Origin: a virus
Length of the DNA: 64,000 bases
IMG/VR virus record: IMGVR_UViG_3300037487_001316
Span: 1 to 64,000 of that record
Strand: one strand, 5' to 3'
The position numbers were made by a program, and so were the translations under genes. The notes beneath the pieces are model-generated. The model was not told where the DNA came from, did not search any database, and saw only the letters and a list, made by a program, of their open reading frames with translations. Positions 32,203 to 40,193 of the stretch are shown one piece after another; positions within the stretch are counted from its first letter, which is position 1; each line of letters opens with the position of its first letter.

Positions 32203-32315
32203 AAGTATAGTTTCAGCAAAATAAAATCTTATCATAAAAGACCGGACGTGGTTCGATTCCACGGTTCTTCGAAAGAGGAATTATTGTAATGGTAGCATGT
32301 TAAAAAACTATACTG
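32203..32315 (+). ncRNA. Y-RNA-like element 5, permuted tRNA module
   Basis: A 10-bp closing stem AGTATAGTTT / AAACTATACT, the shared TTTCAGCAAAATAAAATCTTA, then a perfect T-arm (CGTGG-TTCGATT-CCACG), acceptor strand GTTCTTC, a GAAA tetraloop, acceptor strand GAGGAAT (7 of 7 with wobble), then a D-arm (TTGTAATGGTAGCA). The acceptor is capped by a GNRA loop and the closing stem takes the place of the anticodon arm. This is the architecture of YrlA Y RNAs. Confidence 0.7.
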
Positions 32316-32354
32316 AATATATAATCGTGATTTAATACAAAATATTTTAAACTA

Positions 32355-32362
32355 GATAAATA
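32355..32362 (+). promoter_or_regulatory. Late promoter motif before HNH gene
   Basis: GATAAATA 23 bases upstream of the HNH gene at 32386. Confidence 0.5.
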
Positions 32363-32385
32363 GTTTAGATATAAGGTGCTAAATT

Positions 32386-32805
32386 ATGGGTAAGAAAGGC
32401 GTATATAGTGATCCTCTGTGCAAAACATGTGGAGACACTGATCCTTCACATTTCTTCAGAAGAATGAAATCGATGTGTGGAAAGTGCCATTCGAAGGACA
32501 TAGGAAGAAGGTTAATAAATTCGAGAGAAAAGGCAATAGAATATAAAGGTGGAAAATGCGAAAGTTGTGGGTATGATAGGTACCGTGGAGCATTAGAATT
32601 TCATCATAAGGACCCTGCTGAAAAGGATCCTTTAGGATTAAGAGCGTATAAACTTGAGAGACTGTATGCTGAGGTTGATAAGTGTATTTTACTTTGTGCA
32701 AACTGCCATAGAGAGGAACACGGGAGACTCCGGCTAGAAGAAAAGGAAGATAGGCTGCATGGCGCGGAAACGGTCTTGAAAACCGTCCCATTTAGTAATA
32801 GGTGA
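32386..32805 (+). CDS. HNH endonuclease overlapping tRNA-Ser
   Basis: 139 residues: N-terminal zinc module (CKTCGD...CGKCH), then HNH (CESCGYDRYRGALEFHHKDPAEKDPLG...LLCANCHREEH). The domain is complete by residue 115; the last about 20 residues are encoded inside tRNA-Ser(UGA). Probably a tRNA-associated homing endonuclease. Confidence 0.8.
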   Translation: MGKKGVYSDPLCKTCGDTDPSHFFRRMKSMCGKCHSKDIGRRLINSREKAIEYKGGKCESCGYDRYRGALEFHHKDPAEKDPLGLRAYKLERLYAEVDKCILLCANCHREEHGRLRLEEKEDRLHGAETVLKTVPFSNR

Positions 32806-32831
32806 CAGTTCGATTCTGTTATCTTCCTCCA
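32745..32831 (+). tRNA. tRNA-Ser(UGA)
   Basis: 87-base class II tRNA with CCA, acceptor GGAAGAT/ATCTTCC, anticodon stem ACGGT/ACCGT with loop CTTGAAA, long variable arm, T-loop TTCGATT. Its first 61 bases are also the end of the HNH frame. Confidence 0.9.
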
Positions 32832-32851
32832 CATTTTCCTCCATCTGTTAT

Positions 32852-32859
32852 GATAAATA
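32852..32859 (+). promoter_or_regulatory. Late promoter motif 5 bases before KTSC start
   Basis: GATAAATA ends at 32859; the expected late start is about 32865, exactly the ATG chosen for the KTSC gene, which would make the mRNA leaderless. Confidence 0.5.
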
Positions 32860-32864
32860 TGCTA

Positions 32865-33095
32865 ATGAAAGCATCAGAAATATTATGTGAGAAGCCAGTT
32901 GAATCAAGTTGGATTACTGACTTGGTATATAACAGGCCGAATAAGACTCTCACTATGAGATTATCAAATGGTATGTCTTACTCGATCCCGGGTATTACAA
33001 GGACAACATTTGAGAGATGGGTTAAATCACCATCAAAGGGTAGATATTTCCAAGAGAAGATTAGAGATACCTATCAAGTAAGTAGATTAAAATAG
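32865..33095 (+). CDS. KTSC-domain protein
   Basis: 76 residues from the ATG at 32865 (alternatives 32850, 32859). SSWITDLVYNRPNKTLTMRLSNGMSYSIPGI...F..W..SPSKGRYF matches the KTSC domain, a short beta-rich module common in phages and near DNA- or RNA-processing genes; function unknown. Its stop overlaps the first base of tRNA-Val. Confidence 0.7.
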   Translation: MKASEILCEKPVESSWITDLVYNRPNKTLTMRLSNGMSYSIPGITRTTFERWVKSPSKGRYFQEKIRDTYQVSRLK

Positions 33096-33169
33096 CATCT
33101 GTAACTCAATGGTAGAGTCCTACATTGACATTGTAGTGGTAGAAGGTCCGATTCCTTCCAGATGCACCA
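33095..33169 (+). tRNA. tRNA-Val(GAC)
   Basis: 75 bases with CCA, acceptor GCATCTG/CAGATGC, D-stem ACTC/GAGT, anticodon stem CTACA/TGTAG with loop TTGACAT, T-arm GAAGG-TCCGATT-CCTTC. Confidence 0.9.
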
Positions 33170-33174
33170 AATAA

Positions 33175-33249
33175 CTGGCGTTCGTATAGTGGAGAATACA
33201 AGAGTCTTCTAAGCTCTTAACAGTGGTTCGATTCCACTACGCCGGACCA
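33175..33249 (+). tRNA. tRNA-Arg(UCU)
   Basis: 75 bases with CCA, acceptor CTGGCGT/ACGCCGG, anticodon stem AGAGT/GCTCT with loop CTTCTAA, T-loop TTCGATT. Confidence 0.9.
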
Positions 33250-33269
33250 GTTTTAAATGAAAGAAATAA

Positions 33270-33749
33270 ATGACACACAATTTTACATTTTTTTGGCAAA
33301 ATAGATCACCGTTCTCTAATTGGTATCCTAGTATTTTTACGCATAACGGTATTACCTTTTCACGAGGCGAACAATACATGATGTATCAAAAAGCTATTAT
33401 GTTTGGCGATATTAATACTGCTCATGCCATTTTATTAACAGGTAATCCTAAAGAACAAAAAGATTTAGGCAGAATGGTATCTAATTACAATGATGCTGTC
33501 TGGTCAGCGAAAAGAGTTGAAATAATGGTAGAAGGTTTATTTGAAAAATTTAACCAAAATCCTTTATTGAAAGAAGCATTGTTAAATACAGGCGATACAA
33601 TAATTGTAGAAGCAAGCCCTGTTGATAAGATCTGGGGAATTGGTCTAGCCGAAGATGATCCACGTGCATTAGATCAATCAAAATGGTTAGGCCAGAATCT
33701 ATTAGGCATTACCTTAATGCAGGTTAGAGATGCAATCAGAAAACTTTAA
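33270..33749 (+). CDS. NADAR-family protein (YbiA-like)
   Basis: A 159-residue protein with FWQNRSPFSNWYPSIF, FSRGEQYMMYQKAIMF (family Glu) and a C-terminal ASPVDKIWGIGL...WLGQNLLG, the NADAR signature. NADAR proteins remove ADP-ribose from guanine bases or process NAD-derived products, and some counter DarT-type defence. Overlaps the nuclease-like gene by 20 bases. Confidence 0.85.
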   Translation: MTHNFTFFWQNRSPFSNWYPSIFTHNGITFSRGEQYMMYQKAIMFGDINTAHAILLTGNPKEQKDLGRMVSNYNDAVWSAKRVEIMVEGLFEKFNQNPLLKEALLNTGDTIIVEASPVDKIWGIGLAEDDPRALDQSKWLGQNLLGITLMQVRDAIRKL

Positions 33750-34203
33750 AGAAAAATTAGATATGGGGATAGACGCAGAAAATCTCGTCTATCCTTACTT
33801 AGTGGCACATAATAGTTATGTAGAAGACTTGCGCCAACAGAAACATGGCGAGTTTGCCGGTCCACGTTTATGTGGCACAGAAGGTAAAGTAGTTCTTCCT
33901 GATTTCCTAGTTTACAATAAAAATCCTTCTAAAGGTACCTTTGCTGTAGATGTTAAATCTAAAAATTCTATCTATACAATAAACGGTAAGAAATGTTTTA
34001 CAGTAGATGACAAATACGAAGATTATAAAAAAGCAGCACAAATCAAACGATTAGATTATCTAGCAATTATCTTTGTCTATGAAGACAGGATGTATATGTA
34101 TAAAGAATCTGATTGCAAAGGCATGCATCAATATACACCTGGCGCATATGGAAATGGCCGTGTATATTATTTCGAATTTGATAAATCCACGATGGTGTAT
34201 TAA
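33730..34203 (+). CDS. PD-(D/E)XK-like nuclease domain protein
   Basis: 157 residues (or 146 from the ATG at 33763). LPDFLVYNKNPSKGTFAVDVKSKNSIY carries the PD...D-x-K pattern of restriction-like nucleases. It overlaps NADAR, so the two may act together on modified DNA (inference). Confidence 0.55.
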   Translation: MQSENFKEKLDMGIDAENLVYPYLVAHNSYVEDLRQQKHGEFAGPRLCGTEGKVVLPDFLVYNKNPSKGTFAVDVKSKNSIYTINGKKCFTVDDKYEDYKKAAQIKRLDYLAIIFVYEDRMYMYKESDCKGMHQYTPGAYGNGRVYYFEFDKSTMVY

Positions 34204-34204
34204 C

Positions 34205-34471
34205 ATGGAAGGGAGTTATGCGCCTGGCCCCAGAAGCAACAGAGATTCATTCTTTAATAAGATGAAGAAGAAAACAGATGTTCAGGCTGTGCTTGATAAT
34301 CTAGATGGTTATACTGTTGAACAACTTACTAATTTAGAAGGATCTCATTTCCCACAATGGATAAGAGATGCACTAGTAAGAAAGAAAGAAGGTATGACTA
34401 AGGCTGATATACAGGCTCGTGTAGAAGAAATTGCCGCAAGAATGATAGCGGCAAGTAATAAGGATAATTAA
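34205..34471 (+). CDS. Small hypothetical protein
   Basis: 88 residues from the ATG at 34205, one base after the previous stop. Helical C-terminus (KADIQARVEEIAARMIAAS). Not recognised. Confidence 0.5.
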   Translation: MEGSYAPGPRSNRDSFFNKMKKKTDVQAVLDNLDGYTVEQLTNLEGSHFPQWIRDALVRKKEGMTKADIQARVEEIAARMIAASNKDN

Positions 34472-34472
34472 G

Positions 34473-34685
34473 ATGGCATCGTTTTTTAAGGAGGGCGATA
34501 AATTGTCCTTCGAGGGTTTTAAAGGTAATATAATTAAGATAACAGAAACATATCGGAAGAATGTTATTGTATTAAAGGTTACAGAATTATCTAGACATAA
34601 ATCGTTTATTGGTAAGAAAATTGAGACAATTGGTTTATTTGAATACCCTGATGGTACATTAGAATTTATGTCTATCATAGATTGA
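34473..34685 (+). CDS. Small hypothetical protein
   Basis: 70 residues, beta-rich (LSFEGFKGNIIKITETYRKNVIVLKV), one base after the previous stop; SH3-like barrel possible. Not recognised. Confidence 0.5.
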   Translation: MASFFKEGDKLSFEGFKGNIIKITETYRKNVIVLKVTELSRHKSFIGKKIETIGLFEYPDGTLEFMSIID

Positions 34686-34710
34686 CTTTTATAAACAATA
34701 TCTATATAAT
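34682..34710 (+). promoter_or_regulatory. Sigma70 promoter of glutaredoxin
   Basis: TTGACT, 17-base spacer, TATAAT, 45 bases upstream of the ATG at 34756. Confidence 0.75.
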
Positions 34711-34755
34711 TATAGTACGGAACAAGATAAGTAATACCGTATAAAGGGATATTAA

Positions 34756-34989
34756 ATGAAGGTAGAAATTTACGGTAAAGATTTATGCACCTATTGCGAT
34801 CAAGCAGTTGCATTATGCGAAAGTAAAGAGATAGAATATAATTATATAGATGTTGCTGTCGGAGAAAATCTAAAATTCTTGACAGAAAGAATGGGTACCA
34901 GGCCACGTACTGTTCCACAGATATTTTTAGACGGAATGTATTTGCCCGGTGGTTTTAGTGGACTTAAACAGGAACTAGCTAAAAGCTAA
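34756..34989 (+). CDS. Glutaredoxin
   Basis: 77 residues with the CTYC active site (residues 12-15), TVPQIF (cis-Pro) and GG near the C-terminus: a complete glutaredoxin. In T4-like phages such proteins reduce ribonucleotide reductase; no RNR is in this window. Confidence 0.85.
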   Translation: MKVEIYGKDLCTYCDQAVALCESKEIEYNYIDVAVGENLKFLTERMGTRPRTVPQIFLDGMYLPGGFSGLKQELAKS

Positions 34990-34998
34990 GAAACAGAT

Positions 34999-35172
34999 AT
35001 GCCGAAAAGATCACCGTACGAGGACGATTACGAATACGATGATAACGACGAATACGATGAAAAACATCGTACTCACCGTTATAAGAAAGAAGATAGAGAA
35101 CCCGAAAAGAAAAAGAGATGGGATCGGGAAAATAATTATGATCATGGTAATAATCACAATGATCGTAGGTAA
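34999..35172 (+). CDS. Low-complexity charged small protein
   Basis: 57 residues made of Asp/Glu/Tyr/Lys/Arg/Asn/His runs (YEDDYEYDDNDEYDEKHR). Starts 9 bases after glutaredoxin. Probably unstructured; may not be expressed. Confidence 0.4.
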   Translation: MPKRSPYEDDYEYDDNDEYDEKHRTHRYKKEDREPEKKKRWDRENNYDHGNNHNDRR

Positions 35173-35182
35173 ATAGTTTATA

Positions 35183-35271
35183 GGAAGATAGATTGCTTGG
35201 AGCATAAACAGCCTCGAAAACTGCTCCACTTTGAAATATAGGTGATGGTTCGATTCCATTATCTTCCGCCA
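35183..35271 (+). tRNA. tRNA-Ser(CGA)
   Basis: 89-base class II tRNA with CCA, acceptor GGAAGAT/ATCTTCC, loop CTCGAAA (anticodon CGA) with a C-A mismatch closing the anticodon stem, as in the CUA tRNA at 17576. A TAAATA motif ends 7 bases upstream. Likely a duplicate of tRNA-Ser(UGA) (same acceptor). Confidence 0.8.
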
Positions 35272-35276
35272 AATAA

Positions 35277-35351
35277 CTCGCTATAGTTCAATGGATAGAA
35301 TAGGAGTTTCCTAAACTTTAGATGTAGGTTCGATTCCTACTAGCGGGACCA
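35277..35351 (+). tRNA. tRNA-Arg(CCU)
   Basis: 75 bases with CCA, acceptor CTCGCTA/TAGCGGG, anticodon stem GGAGT/ACTTT with loop TTCCTAA, T-arm GTAGG-TTCGATT-CCTAC. Confidence 0.88.
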
Positions 35352-35357
35352 CACATT

Positions 35358-35675
35358 ATGGATACAGTTCTACAAAAAGAAGTTACTATCCCTGCACAGC
35401 AAGTAAATTTTCTTGAGAGGCAGTTGGTTATCAACGGCTTTAAGAATTTCTCAGTATGTGTTTCAAATAATGGAACTACAGCGGTAATATCTTTCGAAGA
35501 TGAAGCGGAATATACAGTTTTCATCCTAAAAGATATACTTAGGAAAGCTAAAGAAGAATCCGGATACTATTTAATAGGTCCGGATTTTGATTTTATGATT
35601 CGTTTAGAAAAGAAATTAAAATCCTATAGTAAATTTGATGAATTCTTTATTAGAAAGAAAACAATAGATTTATAG
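35358..35675 (+). CDS. Hypothetical protein
   Basis: 105 residues, alpha/beta (FSVCVSNNGTTAVISFEDEAEYTVFIL). No SD of note; starts 6 bases after tRNA-Arg. Not recognised. Confidence 0.5.
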   Translation: MDTVLQKEVTIPAQQVNFLERQLVINGFKNFSVCVSNNGTTAVISFEDEAEYTVFILKDILRKAKEESGYYLIGPDFDFMIRLEKKLKSYSKFDEFFIRKKTIDL

Positions 35676-35681
35676 ATCATA

Positions 35682-35708
35682 AAAAAGCCCACATAAAGTG
35701 GGCTTTTT
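35682..35708. terminator. Bidirectional terminator
   Basis: AAAAAGCCCAC / GTGGGCTTTTT hairpin between two convergent genes; A-run on one side and T-run on the other serve both strands. Confidence 0.85.
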
Positions 35709-35725
35709 GTTGAGCAAAATTTCTG

Positions 35726-36838
35726 TTAGACAGAGAATGTTGCACTTAGAGTAGCTTGAACAGGTGCCACATCAGGATCGGGGACAGTTACACTAGGTGC
35801 TACAAAATAACCAGTTCCGGCCACACCACCTATTGATGTAACTCTGTTACCGGTAAGCACTGTACTACCAGCGCCGGCTACAGGTGCAGGTGGTGCGTCA
35901 ATAGTAAAGGCAACCGGGGTAGTATATCCTGTACCCGGGGCATCTATCACTATAGATGTAACTCTATTGGCAGTAAGAACAGCGTGTGCAGTAGCATCGC
36001 TATTTCCACCCACTACAGCTACATTAGGTGCAACAGGATAAAAACCATTTGCAGCAGGATTTCCTACTACGACTGCTGCGTCAACAGCACCGGCGGTCGC
36101 GGTACCGGTGGCGGTAGCAGTTACGGCAGCAGGTGGTGGAGTAATTATAAGCGCCGCAGTGCCGGCATAAAAGCCGTTTGTAGCAGCATTGGTAACTGTT
36201 AAACCCAATACACCGTTTGTTAATGTTCTTGCGACAGTGACAGTGACGGGTGCCGGCGGGGCAGTAAGCGACACGCCCGAATACCCCATACCTGCTGAAT
36301 CGATAACAGCAGTAGCCACCGAACCACCTGCAATGGTAGTATGTGCAGCACCACCACCACCACCGCCAGTAAGTGTTACCGCAGGAGCAGTAAAATATCC
36401 TGCACCGGGGTCATTAACAGCAAGTGTTAACAATGCCCCGACAGAACCGGTACCTGTAATTAAATCAGCTTCGCCTAACGCAGCAGCAGGAATTGTCGAC
36501 CAGCTATAACTAGCGACTGAACCATCTGCCTCAAATAGATCTAATCTATACTGTGCAATTTTTGCACACGGACGAGCCGAACCGCCAAATGGTGTAGCAA
36601 GAATGAAACATTCGCCCGGATTTAATGCGCCAACACCGGTTGCATTAACCATAAACACAATCTCTGGTTCGTGTGTTAAAGCAGAGTCTTGAACAACATA
36701 TGCATTAGAACCTGTTTGTTTAATGATAAAATCGCCTGTTGCTGTAGTTCCATCAGCAAATTTAACTCCGCTAACTACAATTTGTGTACCTGGTGTTGTG
36801 GCAGGTCCAAACCACTTTTTCTGTATAGGTCTTCCCAT
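35726..36838 (-). CDS. Repeat-rich virion-type protein
   Basis: 370 residues, Ala/Gly/Thr/Val/Pro-rich. N-terminal about 115 residues are non-repetitive (KKWFGPATTPGTQIVVSG). The rest has about seven repeats with a GxGYxxxPxVT-like core and Gly-rich turns (LTGGGGGGAAH), a pattern known from phage structural and fibre-like proteins. The only intact minus-strand gene in the window, ending at the shared terminator. Confidence 0.65.
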   Translation of the reverse strand: MGRPIQKKWFGPATTPGTQIVVSGVKFADGTTATGDFIIKQTGSNAYVVQDSALTHEPEIVFMVNATGVGALNPGECFILATPFGGSARPCAKIAQYRLDLFEADGSVASYSWSTIPAAALGEADLITGTGSVGALLTLAVNDPGAGYFTAPAVTLTGGGGGGAAHTTIAGGSVATAVIDSAGMGYSGVSLTAPPAPVTVTVARTLTNGVLGLTVTNAATNGFYAGTAALIITPPPAAVTATATGTATAGAVDAAVVVGNPAANGFYPVAPNVAVVGGNSDATAHAVLTANRVTSIVIDAPGTGYTTPVAFTIDAPPAPVAGAGSTVLTGNRVTSIGGVAGTGYFVAPSVTVPDPDVAPVQATLSATFSV

Positions 36839-36926
36839 AATATTTTCCTTGAATAGGTCCCCTTAAATAAGGATCTCCATTATTCAGTGTGGAACTATTT
36901 CCACAATGTAAACTATTTATCACCAC

Positions 36927-36955
36927 TTGACACAAAATGCGTTTTGTGGCATAAT
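36927..36955 (+). promoter_or_regulatory. Sigma70 promoter of rIIA-like gene
   Basis: TTGACA, 17-base spacer, CATAAT; five of six matches at -10. Early transcription of rII genes is expected in T4-like phages. Confidence 0.75.
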
Positions 36956-36989
36956 ACAAAGACGTTGTTAAATACAGAAAGAACACACA

Positions 36990-39134
36990 ATGAAGTTAGA
37001 CGTAGCAGTTAACGAAGTAGTCCTATCAAATGTCGGCACTACAGGCGAATTTAGAATCCGTAATTCAGCTAAAGCATTTGCTATTCTGTCAAGCGGGTTA
37101 TACAGCAATAAAATCAAAGCAATTATTCGTGAACTTAGCTGCAACGCGGTTGATAGTCACGTAGGTGCAGGAAAAGCAGAGGTGCCTTTTGAAGTGCATC
37201 TTCCTACATTCCTAGAACCTTGGTTCTCAGTTAAAGATTTTGGACTTGGTTTAGATGGTGACCAGGTTGTAAATATCTATACCACATATTTTGAATCTAC
37301 AAAGACTGATTCTAATGCATTTATTGGTGCATTAGGCCTTGGTTCAAAATCCCCATTCAGCTACACAGAAAACTTTACTGTAACAGCAATCAAGAACGGC
37401 ATTAGACGCATCTATAGTGCGTTTATTAACGAAGTGGGTGTGCCATCTATTGCTGAAATGAGTGAAGAACTTACAGATGAAGGTAATGGAGTTGAAGTAA
37501 AATTTAGTGTTACTGATCGTTATGACTATAATAGTTTCCGTAACGAAGCGCATAATGTGTTCTATTGGTTTGAACATAAGCCAACTATTACAGGTGATAA
37601 TGCTTTCGAACATCGCGGTGTAAAGTATAAAGAACAGAATGTTGTTCCTGGAGTACACGTTCGCAGTGATTCCGAAAGAGAATGCATTGCAATCATGGGT
37701 AATATCGCTTATCCATTAAATAATGTTCCAGAAGCAGAAAAGCACTTTGGTGAATTATCGTCTCTTTTAGATTGCGGACTGGTACTTGAATTTGGAATTG
37801 GTGATCTTGATTTTGCAGCATCTCGTGAACAACTTAGTTATATTCCGCTTACTATCAATAGTATTCGTACCAAACTTGAACAATTAAATGCTAATTTAGC
37901 TGCTCACTTGGCAACCAAAGCTGATGCAATAGTAGATGAATGGGATCGTGCAGAATTTCTGTATACCGAACATCGCACAAGATTGTATGCTTCTGCTGTG
38001 AAGAAGTATGTAATTGATACTAAATTTCCGTTATTTGACCCAGCATCATATCATGGCAAGAAAGATTTTACATTTCAGCTACCGGATCTGGAATCAAGAA
38101 AATTAGATATGAAAGCATTTCATGTGCGTGGTGATCGATCTAGTAAAATAGGTGAAAGTAGTACCTATATTAATAATACCCATGTTAGAACAATGCTTAT
38201 TCCGGTGGATAAGAATGTCGTTATTGTATTAAATGATTTGAAAACAGGGTGCGTAGCCCGTGCCCGATATCACTTTTCAAGTGATAGCAGATATTACGAT
38301 AAAATGGTATATTGTGTATCTCATACAGATACAGATTTAGCAGTTCGTCAGGCAGAATACAATAAGATTATTCAAGAATTGCATAAACCGCCTGTTGTGT
38401 TAAAGGCAAGCGAATTATCGATAAAGGAACGGACAAAACCATTATCTACAAATGGTATCGCAATCGCCGATCTTAAATCAAATGGCCGGCGTGGCTATGC
38501 AGATTCATATACTTGGTCGCCTTATTCGCAGGAGATTGATGAAAACGAAACATATTATTATGTATGTTTATGTAATCACGAATCTATTGACGTTAATGGT
38601 AAACCATTTAATATATTTAAGATTAAATCATTAATGGATGAATGTGGTGTCAAAGAAATTGAAAATATTAAGATCTTTGGTGTTCGTAAGAATCGTATTA
38701 AAGAAATTCAGAAGTTAGATAACTGGATTTGGATTGAAGATATTCTTAAGGAAGAAACAGCAAAAGTAGCTGATTCGCACATTGCATCATTGGTTGCATC
38801 AGAGATGCTTGACGCTTACTACAATAGAGTTTATACTAATACAACTGTCGCAAAACAAGTTGGACCAGACTCGGCCTATGCTAAGTATGTCAAAGAAGTA
38901 GGTAGTATTAAACGTGCATCAGGGAATGTAACTCAACTTGTTCAACTATGCGATATGTATGGTAAGAAGGTTCAGGTTGAAGCAGTTAAGAAAAGAATTC
39001 AAGACGCAAAAGATGAGATGTATACGAAGTATCCTTTAATGAAATATTTCAAAGATGCGTCTGATAAGGCAACCGAAAAAGATGCGATAGAGTATATTAA
39101 AATGGTAGATAAACAGGAGAAAACAAATGAGTAA
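36990..39134 (+). CDS. rIIA: rIIA-like protein, GHKL ATPase
   Basis: A 714-residue protein. Bergerat-fold motifs: RELSCNAVDSH (about 47), FSVKDFGLGLD (about 78) and FIGALGLGSKSPFSY (about 111). Size (T4 rIIA 725) and the overlapping rIIB-like gene support the name. In T4 it is membrane-associated and affects lysis timing and exclusion by lambda. Confidence 0.88.
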   Translation: MKLDVAVNEVVLSNVGTTGEFRIRNSAKAFAILSSGLYSNKIKAIIRELSCNAVDSHVGAGKAEVPFEVHLPTFLEPWFSVKDFGLGLDGDQVVNIYTTYFESTKTDSNAFIGALGLGSKSPFSYTENFTVTAIKNGIRRIYSAFINEVGVPSIAEMSEELTDEGNGVEVKFSVTDRYDYNSFRNEAHNVFYWFEHKPTITGDNAFEHRGVKYKEQNVVPGVHVRSDSERECIAIMGNIAYPLNNVPEAEKHFGELSSLLDCGLVLEFGIGDLDFAASREQLSYIPLTINSIRTKLEQLNANLAAHLATKADAIVDEWDRAEFLYTEHRTRLYASAVKKYVIDTKFPLFDPASYHGKKDFTFQLPDLESRKLDMKAFHVRGDRSSKIGESSTYINNTHVRTMLIPVDKNVVIVLNDLKTGCVARARYHFSSDSRYYDKMVYCVSHTDTDLAVRQAEYNKIIQELHKPPVVLKASELSIKERTKPLSTNGIAIADLKSNGRRGYADSYTWSPYSQEIDENETYYYVCLCNHESIDVNGKPFNIFKIKSLMDECGVKEIENIKIFGVRKNRIKEIQKLDNWIWIEDILKEETAKVADSHIASLVASEMLDAYYNRVYTNTTVAKQVGPDSAYAKYVKEVGSIKRASGNVTQLVQLCDMYGKKVQVEAVKKRIQDAKDEMYTKYPLMKYFKDASDKATEKDAIEYIKMVDKQEKTNE

Positions 39135-40161
39135 CGCAGTTCCGTATCTAATTCAGGGTAAGAATATTATCCTTGTTATCGATGGCAAAAGCCACACAAT
39201 CAGCAAAGACACACACATTGCCTATGGCAAGATTGTTGATGCGTTAAAAGCCCAAGACTGGGACGCATTGCGCGAACATGTCGAGCCCGCAAAAGCAATT
39301 GTTAACTTTGGCAGAGGTTATGTAGCAATTAATGGTGGTAATGTATCTTGGAAAGGTCAGCCATTCCATAACGCACTTGCAACACGCATGATCGAAATGT
39401 ATCAAGATGGTTTCCCAATTGACCCAATGGTTCGGTTCATGGAAAACCTTATGCAGAATCCATCTAAGCGTTCTGTGGATCAAGTGTATGGCTTCCTGGA
39501 AAAGAATAGTCTCCCGATTACAGAAGACGGTTATTTCCTTGCTTATAAGAAAGTCCGTACAGATTATCTCGATATTTACACAGGCACTGTTGATAACAGC
39601 ATCGGCCAAGTAGTTCAGATGGATCGTAATTTAGTCGATGATAATCCTGAATCGCACTGTTCCACCGGTCTGCATTTCTGTAGTGAAAGCTACCTTAATG
39701 GTTTCGGTGGCGGCGGTGATCCAGTGATGATTCTAAAGATTAACCCGGCTGATGTAGTTAGTATTCCAACCGATTATAATGGTGCTAAAGGTCGCTGTAT
39801 GCGATATGAAGTAGTTGCACAAGTCAATGGTGATCCGAAAGATGCATTCGCTTCAGTAGTAAATGGTGAATATAAATCTACCACTAAGTTAAGTCCTATG
39901 TCATCCTGGCCTTTCCCAACAGACGAAGCCAGAGAAACATGGCCACCAGCAGGTAGTTGTCCAGGTACCTGTACAGATTGTACCTGTGACGAAGAATTCG
40001 AAGATGATGAAGAACTTTATGACTTAGTTCGTGTCTACGGTGGCTGGGTAGAATGTTCTGATTTAACATTAGAAGAAGCACGTAATAAAGTTGCCAGAAA
40101 TATGGCACAGAAGAAAGCAATGTTGAAGATCGTTAAGGCCGGAACCGACGAAGAGATTTAA
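39127..40161 (+). CDS. rIIB: rIIB-like protein
   Basis: A 344-residue protein overlapping rIIA by 8 bases. Central RSVDQVYGFLEKNSLPITEDGYFLAYKKVR and CSTGLHFCSESYL are typical of phage rIIB. A Cys-rich/acidic linker (CPGTCTDCTCDEEFEDDEE) precedes a C-terminal helix. Partner of rIIA. Confidence 0.85.
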   Translation: MSNAVPYLIQGKNIILVIDGKSHTISKDTHIAYGKIVDALKAQDWDALREHVEPAKAIVNFGRGYVAINGGNVSWKGQPFHNALATRMIEMYQDGFPIDPMVRFMENLMQNPSKRSVDQVYGFLEKNSLPITEDGYFLAYKKVRTDYLDIYTGTVDNSIGQVVQMDRNLVDDNPESHCSTGLHFCSESYLNGFGGGGDPVMILKINPADVVSIPTDYNGAKGRCMRYEVVAQVNGDPKDAFASVVNGEYKSTTKLSPMSSWPFPTDEARETWPPAGSCPGTCTDCTCDEEFEDDEELYDLVRVYGGWVECSDLTLEEARNKVARNMAQKKAMLKIVKAGTDEEI

Positions 40162-40165
40162 GGAA

Positions 40166-40184
40166 GAAGGGCATTATGCCCTTC
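40166..40184 (+). terminator. Hairpin after rIIB
   Basis: GAAGGGC-ATTAT-GCCCTTC, 7 bp, no clear T-run; weak or attenuating terminator. Confidence 0.45.
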
Positions 40185-40193
40185 CCTTGTATA

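Noticed and set aside
35984-36509. Plus-strand ORFs opposite the repeat-rich protein
   Set aside because: Low-complexity shadows of the minus-strand gene; no SD or independent features.
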